Source: an uncultured Caulobacter sp. (lineage in GTDB: Bacteria; Pseudomonadota; Alphaproteobacteria; Caulobacterales; Caulobacteraceae). From it: a stretch of 64,000 bases of DNA. Positions 57,628 to 64,000 of the stretch are shown in pieces. Under the pieces are notes generated by a model. The model ran no database searches and had not been told where the DNA came from. It saw only the letters and a list, made by a program, of their open reading frames with translations. The DNA is taken from positions 1-64,000 of the forward strand of contig NZ_CAMQSF010000003.1 of assembly GCF_947036865.1 (NCBI RefSeq), read 5' to 3'. The position numbers and the translations under genes are program-made. Each line of letters begins with the position of its first letter. Positions within the stretch are counted from its first letter, which is position 1.

Positions 57628-58788
57628 ATGGGCGTCTGGGCGCGCGACATCGTGCGGATGAGCATGGACCCGTCGATCGCGCCCCAGGGCGCCGCCCAGC
57701 AAGCGTCGGGCGCCTCGGCTTCCACAAGTCGGGGCTTCGACGGTCGCTGGCACCTGATCTGGCTGGTCTATATCCCGTTCTACTTCATCGGCTGGTTCTA
57801 CCGGAAGCCGACGACGGTGGAGGTGGCGGCGTCGATCGGCGGCGCGCTGGCCTTCCTGGCGCTGTTCGTGCGGATCTGGCGCAAGCGCGGACGCCCCGCG
57901 CTGTGGGAGGTCCTGGCCATCTACGCGATCGGGCTGGCGCTCTCGCCGTTCGGCGCCGGCTGGAGCGTCTACACGATCTACGCCATGTCGTTCGCCGCGC
58001 GGATGAGCTCGCGACGCGACGCCATTCGCACGCTGATCGGCCTGGAACTGGCCTTGCTCGCCCTGGGTCCGCTGCTGATGAGCCACGGCTGGTCGGCCTG
58101 GGCCTCGGGGCTGATCTTCGGCGCTGTGGTCGGCTTCGCCGGGCTGATGCAGAGCGACATGGAGCGCAAGAACCAGGAGTTGGCCCTGGCCCACGAGGAG
58201 GTTCGCGCCCTGGCCACCACGGCCGAGCGCGAGCGCATCTCCCGCGATCTGCACGACCTGCTAGGCCACACCCTGACCCTGGTCGCGGTCAAGGCCGAGC
58301 TCGCCGCCCGGCTGGTCAGCCGCGACGCCGAGGCGGCCGAGCGCGAGATGCAGGCCGTCGCCGCCACCGCCCGCGAGGCGCTGAGCGAGGTTCGGACGGC
58401 GGTCGTCGGCATGCGCGGCGCGTCGCTGGCCTTCGAACTCGACAAGGCCCGCCAGGCCCTGGCCGCCGCCGGGGTGCGCGCGGAAATCTCGGCCCTGACC
58501 ACCGACGGCCACCCCGCCCAGGAGGCGGTGCTGGCCATGGCCTTGCGCGAAGCCGTCACTAACGTGATCCGCCACGCCGACGCCCAGACCTGCGAGATTC
58601 GGCTGGAGCCCAGCGCCACCTCGCTGGTGCTGACCGTCGTCGACGACGGGGCGGGCGGCCGAATGGTCGAGGGTTCGGGCCTCAAAGGCATGCGGGCGCG
58701 ACTGGCGGCGATCGGCGGCGCTCTGAAGATCCAGTCGGACAAGGGCGGCACGCGCCTGGTGGCCGCCGCGCCCCTGGAGGCCTCCTGA
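57628..58788 (+). CDS. DesK-type membrane sensor histidine kinase
   Basis: 386 residues from ATG 57628 (a TTG two codons earlier overlaps the permease stop). Four to six N-terminal transmembrane helices (about 30-160) with almost no extracytoplasmic domain, then HisKA_3 with phospho-acceptor His in RISRDLHDLLGHTLTLV near 208, and a HATPase domain ending GLKGMRARLAAIGG. This architecture senses events in the membrane itself, as in DesK (membrane thickness) or LnrJ (polyene-type antibiotics). Cognate regulator follows with a 1-bp overlap. Confidence 0.92.
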   Translation: MGVWARDIVRMSMDPSIAPQGAAQQASGASASTSRGFDGRWHLIWLVYIPFYFIGWFYRKPTTVEVAASIGGALAFLALFVRIWRKRGRPALWEVLAIYAIGLALSPFGAGWSVYTIYAMSFAARMSSRRDAIRTLIGLELALLALGPLLMSHGWSAWASGLIFGAVVGFAGLMQSDMERKNQELALAHEEVRALATTAERERISRDLHDLLGHTLTLVAVKAELAARLVSRDAEAAEREMQAVAATAREALSEVRTAVVGMRGASLAFELDKARQALAAAGVRAEISALTTDGHPAQEAVLAMALREAVTNVIRHADAQTCEIRLEPSATSLVLTVVDDGAGGRMVEGSGLKGMRARLAAIGGALKIQSDKGGTRLVAAAPLEAS

Positions 58789-59393
58789 TGATCCGCGTCG
58801 TGATCGCCGAAGACCAGAAGATGGTGCTGGGCGCGCTGAGCGCTCTGCTCGAACTGGAGGGCGACATCCAGGTCGTCGGCCGCGCGCCGGACGGCGAACA
58901 GGCCCTGGCGCTGGTGCGGTCCGAGAAGCCGGACGTGCTGATCTCCGACATCGAGATGCCCGGCCTGACCGGCATCGACGTCGCGACCCGCCTGAAGGCC
59001 GAGAACGCGCCAACCCGTGTCCTGATCGTCACCACCTTCGGCCGGCCGGGCTATCTGCGTCGCGCGCTCGACGCGGGCGTGAAAGGCTACCTGCTTAAGG
59101 ACGGCCCCAGCAGCGTGCTGGCCGCCGCCGTGCGCACCATCGCCGCCGGCGGGCGGGCCGTCGCGCCGGAGCTGTCCGAGGCGGTTTGGGACGCCAGCCC
59201 CGATCCCTTGACCGACCGCGAGCGCGAGATCCTGCGCCTAGCCGAGGAGGGGCGCTCGAACAAGGACATCGCCGACGTGCTGGACCTCTCGCCCGGCACG
59301 GTGCGCAACTACCTCTCCGAGGCGGCCCAGAAGCTGGGCGCGGCCAACCGCGTCGAGGCCGGACGGATCGCTCGGTCCAACGGCTGGCTCTAG
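58788..59393 (+). CDS. LuxR/NarL-type response regulator, DesR-like
   Basis: 201 residues: receiver domain (about 1-120, Asp in VLISDIEMPGLTG near 54, LKDGPSSVLAAAV at the end) and a LuxR-type HTH (about 138-195, LTDREREILRLAEEGRSNKDIADVL, SPGTVRNYLSEA). Shares one base with the kinase stop (TGATG). Predicted to bind the dyad boxes at 55866 and 48452, thereby controlling its own operon and the outer-membrane barrel gene at 46127. Its 3' end overlaps that of the convergent UPF0104 gene by 4 bp. Confidence 0.93.
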   Translation: MIRVVIAEDQKMVLGALSALLELEGDIQVVGRAPDGEQALALVRSEKPDVLISDIEMPGLTGIDVATRLKAENAPTRVLIVTTFGRPGYLRRALDAGVKGYLLKDGPSSVLAAAVRTIAAGGRAVAPELSEAVWDASPDPLTDREREILRLAEEGRSNKDIADVLDLSPGTVRNYLSEAAQKLGAANRVEAGRIARSNGWL

Positions 59394-60358
59394 GACGTTC
59401 TCGCCGGCGGCGTCGTACGCCATAGGACAAGACCGATCCCGCCCAGGACCAGCTCGCGCAGGCGTCGCAGCAGCGACAGCGCCAAAGCTTGATCGGGCGT
59501 AAGCCCCAGGGCGCCGCCCAGCAGCAGGTAGCCGCCTTCCTGCACGCCCAGCGCGCCGGGAATGGCGAAGCCGACGACCTTGGCGCTCTGCGCCAGTCCT
59601 TCGACAATCAGCGCCTGCAGCAAGGTCGGTTGAAGCCCCAGCGCCCACATCGAGACATAGGTCTCGAGCGCGCCGGCGCTCCAGGCGGCCATGTGCCACG
59701 CCCAAGAAGCCATGAGGTTGGCGCGCTGGCGGCCGACGCCGCGGAAGGCCTCGCCCAGCTCCTCCAGGCGGCTGGCGATCGACGACCACCGTTTAGAGGC
59801 CTGACCGACGCGCCGCGCGAGGCCCGACCTCTGGGCCGCGAACGCGGTCAGACCGATCAGCGCGAGGACGCCGACCAGAGCCAGCCCGGCTTGGGCGAGG
59901 CGAGGATCGTGCAGGGTGACCATGGCCACGTCCAGGCTGATCAGGACGAATATCGCCAGGCCCACCGTGCCCGTCAGCACGTCGACGACGCAGCTGGCGG
60001 TCGCCTCGGCCAGGGTCAGGCCGTTTCGCGCCGCCAGCTTGGCCCGCACCACGTCGCCGCCGACCTGGGCCACGGGCAGCAGGGCGTTGACCGCCTCCTT
60101 GATCATCCGCAGCCGGAACAGAAAGGGCAGGGACGGGCGTCGGTCCGGCGGCATCAGAACCTGCCAGCCGATCGTGGCCATGAAGGTGATCGGCAGGTGC
60201 GCGGCGACGACGGCCACGGCGCTCCAGCCGACCTTGGCCACGATCTCGCGCACCGCGCCGGCGCCATGCGTCGCAAGCAGGATCGCCAGCAGGGCGACGC
60301 CCAGCGTCAGCAGCCACGCCCGCCAGGGCGAGCCCTTTTCCCCCGCCTTGCTCGTCAT
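59390..60358 (-). CDS. UPF0104/lysylphosphatidylglycerol synthase-like membrane protein (HpnL-like)
   Basis: 322 residues with about eight transmembrane helices. The family signature is visible in INALLP-like (EAVNALLPVAQVGGDVVRAKLA, near residue 90) and in the C-terminal FAIPGALGVQEGGYLLLGGALGL. Members share the membrane part of MprF flippases, and some are linked to hopanoid or glycolipid transport. The ATG start overlaps the glycosyltransferase stop (ATGA), so the two proteins are made together; a role in translocating a glycolipid made by that enzyme is plausible. Confidence 0.82.
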   Translation of the reverse strand: MTSKAGEKGSPWRAWLLTLGVALLAILLATHGAGAVREIVAKVGWSAVAVVAAHLPITFMATIGWQVLMPPDRRPSLPFLFRLRMIKEAVNALLPVAQVGGDVVRAKLAARNGLTLAEATASCVVDVLTGTVGLAIFVLISLDVAMVTLHDPRLAQAGLALVGVLALIGLTAFAAQRSGLARRVGQASKRWSSIASRLEELGEAFRGVGRQRANLMASWAWHMAAWSAGALETYVSMWALGLQPTLLQALIVEGLAQSAKVVGFAIPGALGVQEGGYLLLGGALGLTPDQALALSLLRRLRELVLGGIGLVLWRTTPPARTS

Positions 60359-61593
60359 GCCGCGACGCGCGCCTTCTGACCGCCAAGCGCGCCGAGCTCG
60401 CGATAGACGTCGAGCACGGAGGCGCAGACGGCGTCCCAGTCATGGCGAGCGCTGGACTGGCGCGCGGCGCGGCCCAGCCGCAGGCGGCGCAGGGGTTCCC
60501 CGGCGAGCGTCCGGATCGCCGCGCCATAGGACCGAGCGTCGCCTTGATCGACGAGAACGCCGTCCTGGCCGTCGGCGATCAGGGCGCTGGTGCTAGGCGC
60601 GCGGGCGCAAAGCACGGCGAGTCCCGCGGCCATCCCTTCGAGGGTGGCGTTGCCGAACGCTTCGGTCTGGCTGGGATTGAACAGGATGTCGGCGCTCGAC
60701 ACGGCGCGCGCCAGCGCGTCGCCGTCGAGGTGTCCGGTGAAGACCGCGTCGGGCAGGTGGTCTCGCAGGAAAGCGCGCGCGGGGCCTTCCCCGATGATCA
60801 GGGGCCGGATCGGCTGGTCGCGGAGGCCGTTCAAGGTCTCGCAGAAAACACCGAGGCCCTTTTCCAGGACCAGGCGACCCAGGAACGCCACGACCACCTC
60901 GTGATCGCCAATCCCTTGCGCGCGCCGCCACTGCATATCCCGCCGGGCGGGCGAGAAGCGGTCGCGGTCGACGCCGCGGCCCCAGATCCGCACCCGCTCG
61001 CCCAGGCCGTCCTGGCGCAGCAGATCGGCCATCGGGGCGTTGGGCGCTAGAACCCGGTCGCAGCCGCGATAGAAGCTGGTCAGGTACCGTTCCACCCCGG
61101 GGCGCAGCCAACCGAGCCCGTAATAGGAGAGGTAGGTCTCGAACCGCGTGTGCAGGCTGGACACCAGCGGCAGGCCGCGCTTTCGCGCCCATTGGCCCGC
61201 CTGCGAGCCGAGAAGGTCGGGCGCGGACAGATGCAGGAGGGTCGGCTGGAACCGCGCGAGATCGGCTCTCAGGCCGCGCGTCAGGCCAAACGCCAGCCGG
61301 TATTCGCCGCGGCCAGGGATGGCGAAGGACGGGGCCGACACCAGATCGCCGGCGGGTTCGAACGCCGGGGTGGCGGTGGTCGGCGAATAGACGCGCACCT
61401 GGGCGCCCGCCGCGACCATGAACGCGGCCAACCGGTTCAGGGCCTGATTGCAGCCATCCCGGGTGTAATTGTAGTTGCCGGAGAACAGCGCCAGACGCAG
61501 GCCTTCGGCCGGCCTTTGGTCAGCGGGCTGATGAAATGATCTTTCCGCGCGCGGCACGACGCCTCCGTCTGTGAGTCCGTGAGGCCCGCCCAA
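60355..61593 (-). CDS. GT4-family glycosyltransferase
   Basis: Up to 412 residues; the first 30 before RLALFSGNYNYTRDG look non-conserved, so the true start may lie downstream. GT-B fold features: N-terminal Rossmann domain, LHTRFETYLSYYG, then the nucleotide-sugar half with VAFLGRLVLEKGL, GEGPARAFL and the EX7E motif region EAFGNATLEGMAAGLAV. The sequence resembles the diacylglycerol/sulfoquinovosyl or mannosyl glycolipid glycosyltransferases of bacteria. Coupled to the UPF0104 membrane protein, which suggests that it makes a glycolipid. Upstream lies 294 bp with the divergent nucleotidyltransferase gene. Confidence 0.85.
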   Translation of the reverse strand: MGGPHGLTDGGVVPRAERSFHQPADQRPAEGLRLALFSGNYNYTRDGCNQALNRLAAFMVAAGAQVRVYSPTTATPAFEPAGDLVSAPSFAIPGRGEYRLAFGLTRGLRADLARFQPTLLHLSAPDLLGSQAGQWARKRGLPLVSSLHTRFETYLSYYGLGWLRPGVERYLTSFYRGCDRVLAPNAPMADLLRQDGLGERVRIWGRGVDRDRFSPARRDMQWRRAQGIGDHEVVVAFLGRLVLEKGLGVFCETLNGLRDQPIRPLIIGEGPARAFLRDHLPDAVFTGHLDGDALARAVSSADILFNPSQTEAFGNATLEGMAAGLAVLCARAPSTSALIADGQDGVLVDQGDARSYGAAIRTLAGEPLRRLRLGRAARQSSARHDWDAVCASVLDVYRELGALGGQKARVAA

Positions 61594-61887
61594 ATCCTCC
61601 GTGTGACAATGGCCATATGGGGGAATGGTTCAGTTTCGAAAAGGGGCTCCAGGGCGCGGCGGCGAAACATCCGGCGAATGTAGCCTCGCGGCGACAGCGC
61701 GGCGCGACGCGGGCTCGCCGTCCAGGGGGCATTCGCTCGCGCCAGGCTTCCGCTCGCCATTTACCGGGCCGCTCGCCCTTGTCGCGAGCCCCGTTCGTGC
61801 TCAGTTAGGCGGCCACGGTCGCGATGCTCGCGGCCGACCATTCCCCAGGGGCGAGTAAGGCCCCCGCGTTCAGTGAGTTTTTGACGT
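61594..61887. other. Divergent intergenic region, no gene seen
   Basis: 294 bp between the glycosyltransferase (minus) and the nucleotidyltransferase (plus). It should contain both promoters. Short open frames on the plus strand (around 61617-61858) are Arg/Pro-rich, GC-driven and have no ribosome binding site. No repeat or RNA structure was identified with confidence. Confidence 0.45.
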
Positions 61888-62640
61888 ATGCAGCCGGTCA
61901 AGACCCTTATTCTCAGCGCCGGTCAGGGCAAGCGCCTGTCGCCCCTGACCGACGACCGGCCCAAGTGCCTCGTCGACCTCGCGGGGCGCACCGTTCTGGA
62001 ATGGCAGCTTCGACACCTGCACCGGGCCGGCGTGACCGAGGCGGTGGTCGTCACCGGTTTCCGCGCCGATCTGGTCGAGGCCGAGGTGGCGCGCTTGACC
62101 TTGCCGGGCCTTACGATCCGCACGCTCTACAATCCGTTCTACAGCGTCACCGACAATCTCGCGACCTGCTGGCTGGCGCGCGAGGAAATGCGCGGCGGGC
62201 CGTTCATGATCCTCAATGGCGACACCCTGTTCGAACCCGCCATCGCCGAGCGGCTGATCGGCGCGCCGCCGGCCCCGATCACCGTCACCGTCGATCGCAA
62301 GGCCGAAGGCTATGACAGCGACGACATGAAGGTGCTGACCGACGGCGACGCCCTGCGCGCGATCGGCAAGACCATCCCCGAGTACGACGCAGAATCGATC
62401 GGCTTCCTGCGCTTCGACACCGAAGGCTCGGCCCTGTTCGTCGAGACTCTGGAGAGGATCATGCGCGGGCCGGAAGGTCTCAAGCGCTGGTATCTCAGCG
62501 TGATCCACGAGATCGCCCAGGCTCACGACGTCGTGCGGGTGCGCTCGATCGAAGGTCTGGACTGGGCCGAGATGGACTTTCCGGAGGACCTTGTCCGCAA
62601 CCGCGCGCTGACCGCGCTGTGGGCGGCCGAGGCCGTTTAG
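61888..62640 (+). CDS. Nucleotidyltransferase, phosphocholine-cytidylyltransferase-like
   Basis: 250 residues of the NTP_transferase (GlmU/RfbA-like) fold: N-terminal LILSAGQGKRLSPLTDDRPKCLV with the nucleotide-binding GxGxRL and the catalytic Lys, YNPFYSVTDNLATCWLAR, the metal-binding ILNGDTLF, and a WAEMDFPEDL ending. The conserved phosphocholine cytidylyltransferase-like (LicC) pattern is present. It would activate a phosphorylated alcohol or sugar as a CDP derivative for lipid or glycan head groups. A neighbouring MobA-like transferase and N-acyltransferase suggest head-group or sphingolipid synthesis. Confidence 0.82.
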   Translation: MQPVKTLILSAGQGKRLSPLTDDRPKCLVDLAGRTVLEWQLRHLHRAGVTEAVVVTGFRADLVEAEVARLTLPGLTIRTLYNPFYSVTDNLATCWLAREEMRGGPFMILNGDTLFEPAIAERLIGAPPAPITVTVDRKAEGYDSDDMKVLTDGDALRAIGKTIPEYDAESIGFLRFDTEGSALFVETLERIMRGPEGLKRWYLSVIHEIAQAHDVVRVRSIEGLDWAEMDFPEDLVRNRALTALWAAEAV

Positions 62641-62677
62641 GCCAGGCTGGGGGCGACGAAGGGCGAGGCTTCGCGGC

Positions 62678-63439
62678 TCAAGCCTTCTCGCCGACGATCC
62701 GCCGCACGAGGTCGAGGTCCGAGGGCTTGTCGACGTCCACCGCCGCCAGACCGTCGTGCGCCCGGACGGCGGCGGCCTTGACCCCCGCCAGGCGACCCAG
62801 GCGCAGCACGGCCTCGTCCAGGGTCAGTCGGTTCAGGAGATAGCGGAAGAGGAACGAAGGCCCCAGCAGGGCTGCGATCTTCCAGGGCTGTTTGCGCATC
62901 GCCTCGACCTTGCGCCAGACGTGGACGACGTTCAGCGCGGCCTCGTTGCGCAGGACGAAGAGGTTGCAGCCCGAATAGCGGCCGTCCTGGAAGCGCAGAT
63001 AGGTCCGCTGGGTCCCCGGCGCGGCGGCCTGGACCTTCTCCTCGGACGCCAGCAGCACGGCGACATCGGCCCAGTCGGGACAGTCCGCCAGGAAGCTCGT
63101 GATCCACTCGGGCTTGAGCAGCGCGTGGTCGACCGTGGTCACCAGCAGCGGAAAGCCCAGCGCGCCCGCGGCGGTCTCGACGCTCTGGCTGGGGCCGGAC
63201 GCGGGGGGGAGGATGACCACGTCGGCGTCCGCCAGGCGCGTCTTGATCGCCTCGTCATTGGCCGCGACGCCGATCGTCTCCGGCCCCGCCGCGCCGACCG
63301 CGCTCAGGACCCGGTCGAGCAGCGCGCGCCCCTCCAGCGTGATCAGCGCCTTGTGGCTCACCCCGGCATAGGCGGCGACGGGATCGACCTCGCCGCCGCG
63401 CGATCCGGCCAGGATCAGGGCCTTGAACCCTTGGTTCAA
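62678..63439 (-). CDS. MobA-like NTP transferase
   Basis: 253 residues from TTG 63439, which overlaps the preceding gene's stop (TTGA). N-terminal KALILAGSRGGEVDPVA is the nucleotide-binding start of MobA-like transferases, followed by ALITLEGRALLDRVLSA, and VTTVDHALLKPEW gives the metal-binding Asp. C-terminus ends DVDKPSDLDLVRRIV, the usual close of this family. Substrate unknown; not a molybdenum cofactor enzyme by context. Coupling to the N-acyltransferase gene suggests a shared lipid pathway. Confidence 0.82.
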   Translation of the reverse strand: MNQGFKALILAGSRGGEVDPVAAYAGVSHKALITLEGRALLDRVLSAVGAAGPETIGVAANDEAIKTRLADADVVILPPASGPSQSVETAAGALGFPLLVTTVDHALLKPEWITSFLADCPDWADVAVLLASEEKVQAAAPGTQRTYLRFQDGRYSGCNLFVLRNEAALNVVHVWRKVEAMRKQPWKIAALLGPSFLFRYLLNRLTLDEAVLRLGRLAGVKAAAVRAHDGLAAVDVDKPSDLDLVRRIVGEKA

Positions 63440-64000
63440 AGCGCCTTCTCGTAGATCCGATAGGTCTTGTAGTGCGTGCCGCCGACGTTCTCGGCGATGT
63501 GGGTCATCGCCTTGTTGTCCTCGAGCACCCACGAGATTTCATAGCGGTTGTAGCCGAGCGACATCGCCATATCGCGGCTGGCCTTCATCATCCAGAACGG
63601 CAGCATGCGGCCGCGCTGGGTGGACGAGAACTTGCGCTTGACCCCCATCAGCGGAATCCGCGCCGACTTCACGCCCTTGACCTTCAGTCGCCACAGCAGC
63701 TTGGCCCAGCCGAACGGCAACAGCTTGCCGTTCAGGTCGGCGATCGCCTCATTGACATTGGGCAGGAAGACGACGACGCCGGCGGCCTCGCCGTCGATCT
63801 CCGCGAACCAAACCAGGCGCTGGTCGATCACCTGCTTCAAGGCCTTGGCCAGTTGGCGGGTCTCGGCCTCGGTCGTGGGGGTGAAGCCCCAGTTGTCCTT
63901 CCAGGCGTCGTTCAGGATCTCGGTCAGGGTCTGGACCTCGGCGTCGTAGCGCTTCATGTCCAACTGGCGCAGCACGACGCCCGCCGGCAGGCCGCGCTTG
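63436..64000 (-). CDS. GNAT-type N-acyltransferase, partial; candidate bacterial ceramide synthase (bCerS)
   Basis: The C-terminal 188 codons of a longer gene; the frame stays open to the window edge, so the start is missing. Readable features: LNDAWKDNWGFTPTTEAE, LVWFAEIDGEAAGVVVFLPN, DLNGKLLPFGWAKLLWRLK, then GYNRYEISWVLEDNKAM and a YKTYRIYEKAL terminus. This is the long (about 380-400 residue) GNAT subgroup. From memory, the Caulobacter ceramide synthase bCerS (CCNA_01212) belongs to this group, with nucleotidyltransferase genes nearby; I could not check this. It would N-acylate a sphingoid base or similar amine. Coupled to the MobA-like gene. Confidence 0.6.
   Translation of the reverse strand, partial: KRGLPAGVVLRQLDMKRYDAEVQTLTEILNDAWKDNWGFTPTTEAETRQLAKALKQVIDQRLVWFAEIDGEAAGVVVFLPNVNEAIADLNGKLLPFGWAKLLWRLKVKGVKSARIPLMGVKRKFSSTQRGRMLPFWMMKASRDMAMSLGYNRYEISWVLEDNKAMTHIAENVGGTHYKTYRIYEKAL

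Noticed and set aside
1..64000. CRISPR array, prophage, insertion sequence or rRNA operon
   Set aside because: No regularly spaced direct repeats, transposase, integrase, phage structural gene or rRNA sequence was recognised anywhere in the window.

Overview
The window is high-GC DNA (apart from one AT-rich patch) from a free-living alphaproteobacterium, most likely a Caulobacter or close relative. Supporting signs are six TonB-dependent outer-membrane receptors or barrels in 64 kb, an HWE-family histidine kinase, many stop/start overlaps with TTG or GTG starts, and an N-acyltransferase gene at the right edge that resembles the Caulobacter ceramide synthase. The assignment rests on gene content and my memory of protein families; no search was run.

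Layout. 0.4-4.4 kb: a surface-polysaccharide cassette (flippase, Wzy-like polymerase, frameshifted acyltransferase-3), part of it in an AT-rich patch. 4.6-12.9 kb: a minus-strand five-gene cell-surface-signalling operon: signalling TonB receptor, ECF sigma factor, FecR anti-sigma, second TonB receptor, secreted PI-PLC-like phospholipase. 13.0-16.9 kb: a YbbA/YbbP-type ABC pair and the divergent arylesterase TesA. 17.0-22.3 kb: a tandem-TetR regulator, a TonB receptor and a second PI-PLC-like enzyme. 22.4-22.7 kb: a shortened HicB-like gene abutting tRNA-Cys. 22.9-29.8 kb: TonB receptor, amidohydrolase-CIA30 fusion, a haem-oxygenase-like metalloenzyme and PncC. 30-33.9 kb: small proteins, an HWE kinase, a Crp/Fnr regulator and a single-domain receiver. 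33.9-39.8 kb: a kinase/CheR/CheB/kinase operon without other chemotaxis genes. 40-45.6 kb: a cyanophycin locus (small ORF, cphA, isoaspartyl peptidase, cyanophycinase) and a convergent Crp/Fnr regulator. 45.9-53.5 kb: a small membrane protein, an outer-membrane barrel, and a TonB receptor/M1 peptidase/DUF6702 operon. 53.6-59.4 kb: sterol-desaturase-like enzyme, UDP-glucuronate decarboxylase, and an ABC-2 exporter with a DesK/DesR-type pair. 59.4-64 kb: a UPF0104 membrane protein, a glycosyltransferase, two nucleotidyltransferases and the partial N-acyltransferase, probably a sphingolipid or glycolipid locus.

Three points deserve attention. (1) The leader of the cyanophycin operon holds a short ORF with four consecutive Arg codons, then two hairpins whose arms can pair in mutually exclusive ways, the second followed by TTTT. 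This looks like an arginine-sensing attenuator on a gene that makes an Asp-Arg polymer. (2) TonB receptor plus PI-PLC-like enzyme occurs twice within 17 kb under two different regulators, each time with a strong hairpin right after the receptor stop. (3) An identical 20-bp near-palindrome lies about 70-75 bp upstream of both the ABC/DesKR operon and an outer-membrane barrel gene 7 kb away, suggesting a small regulon.
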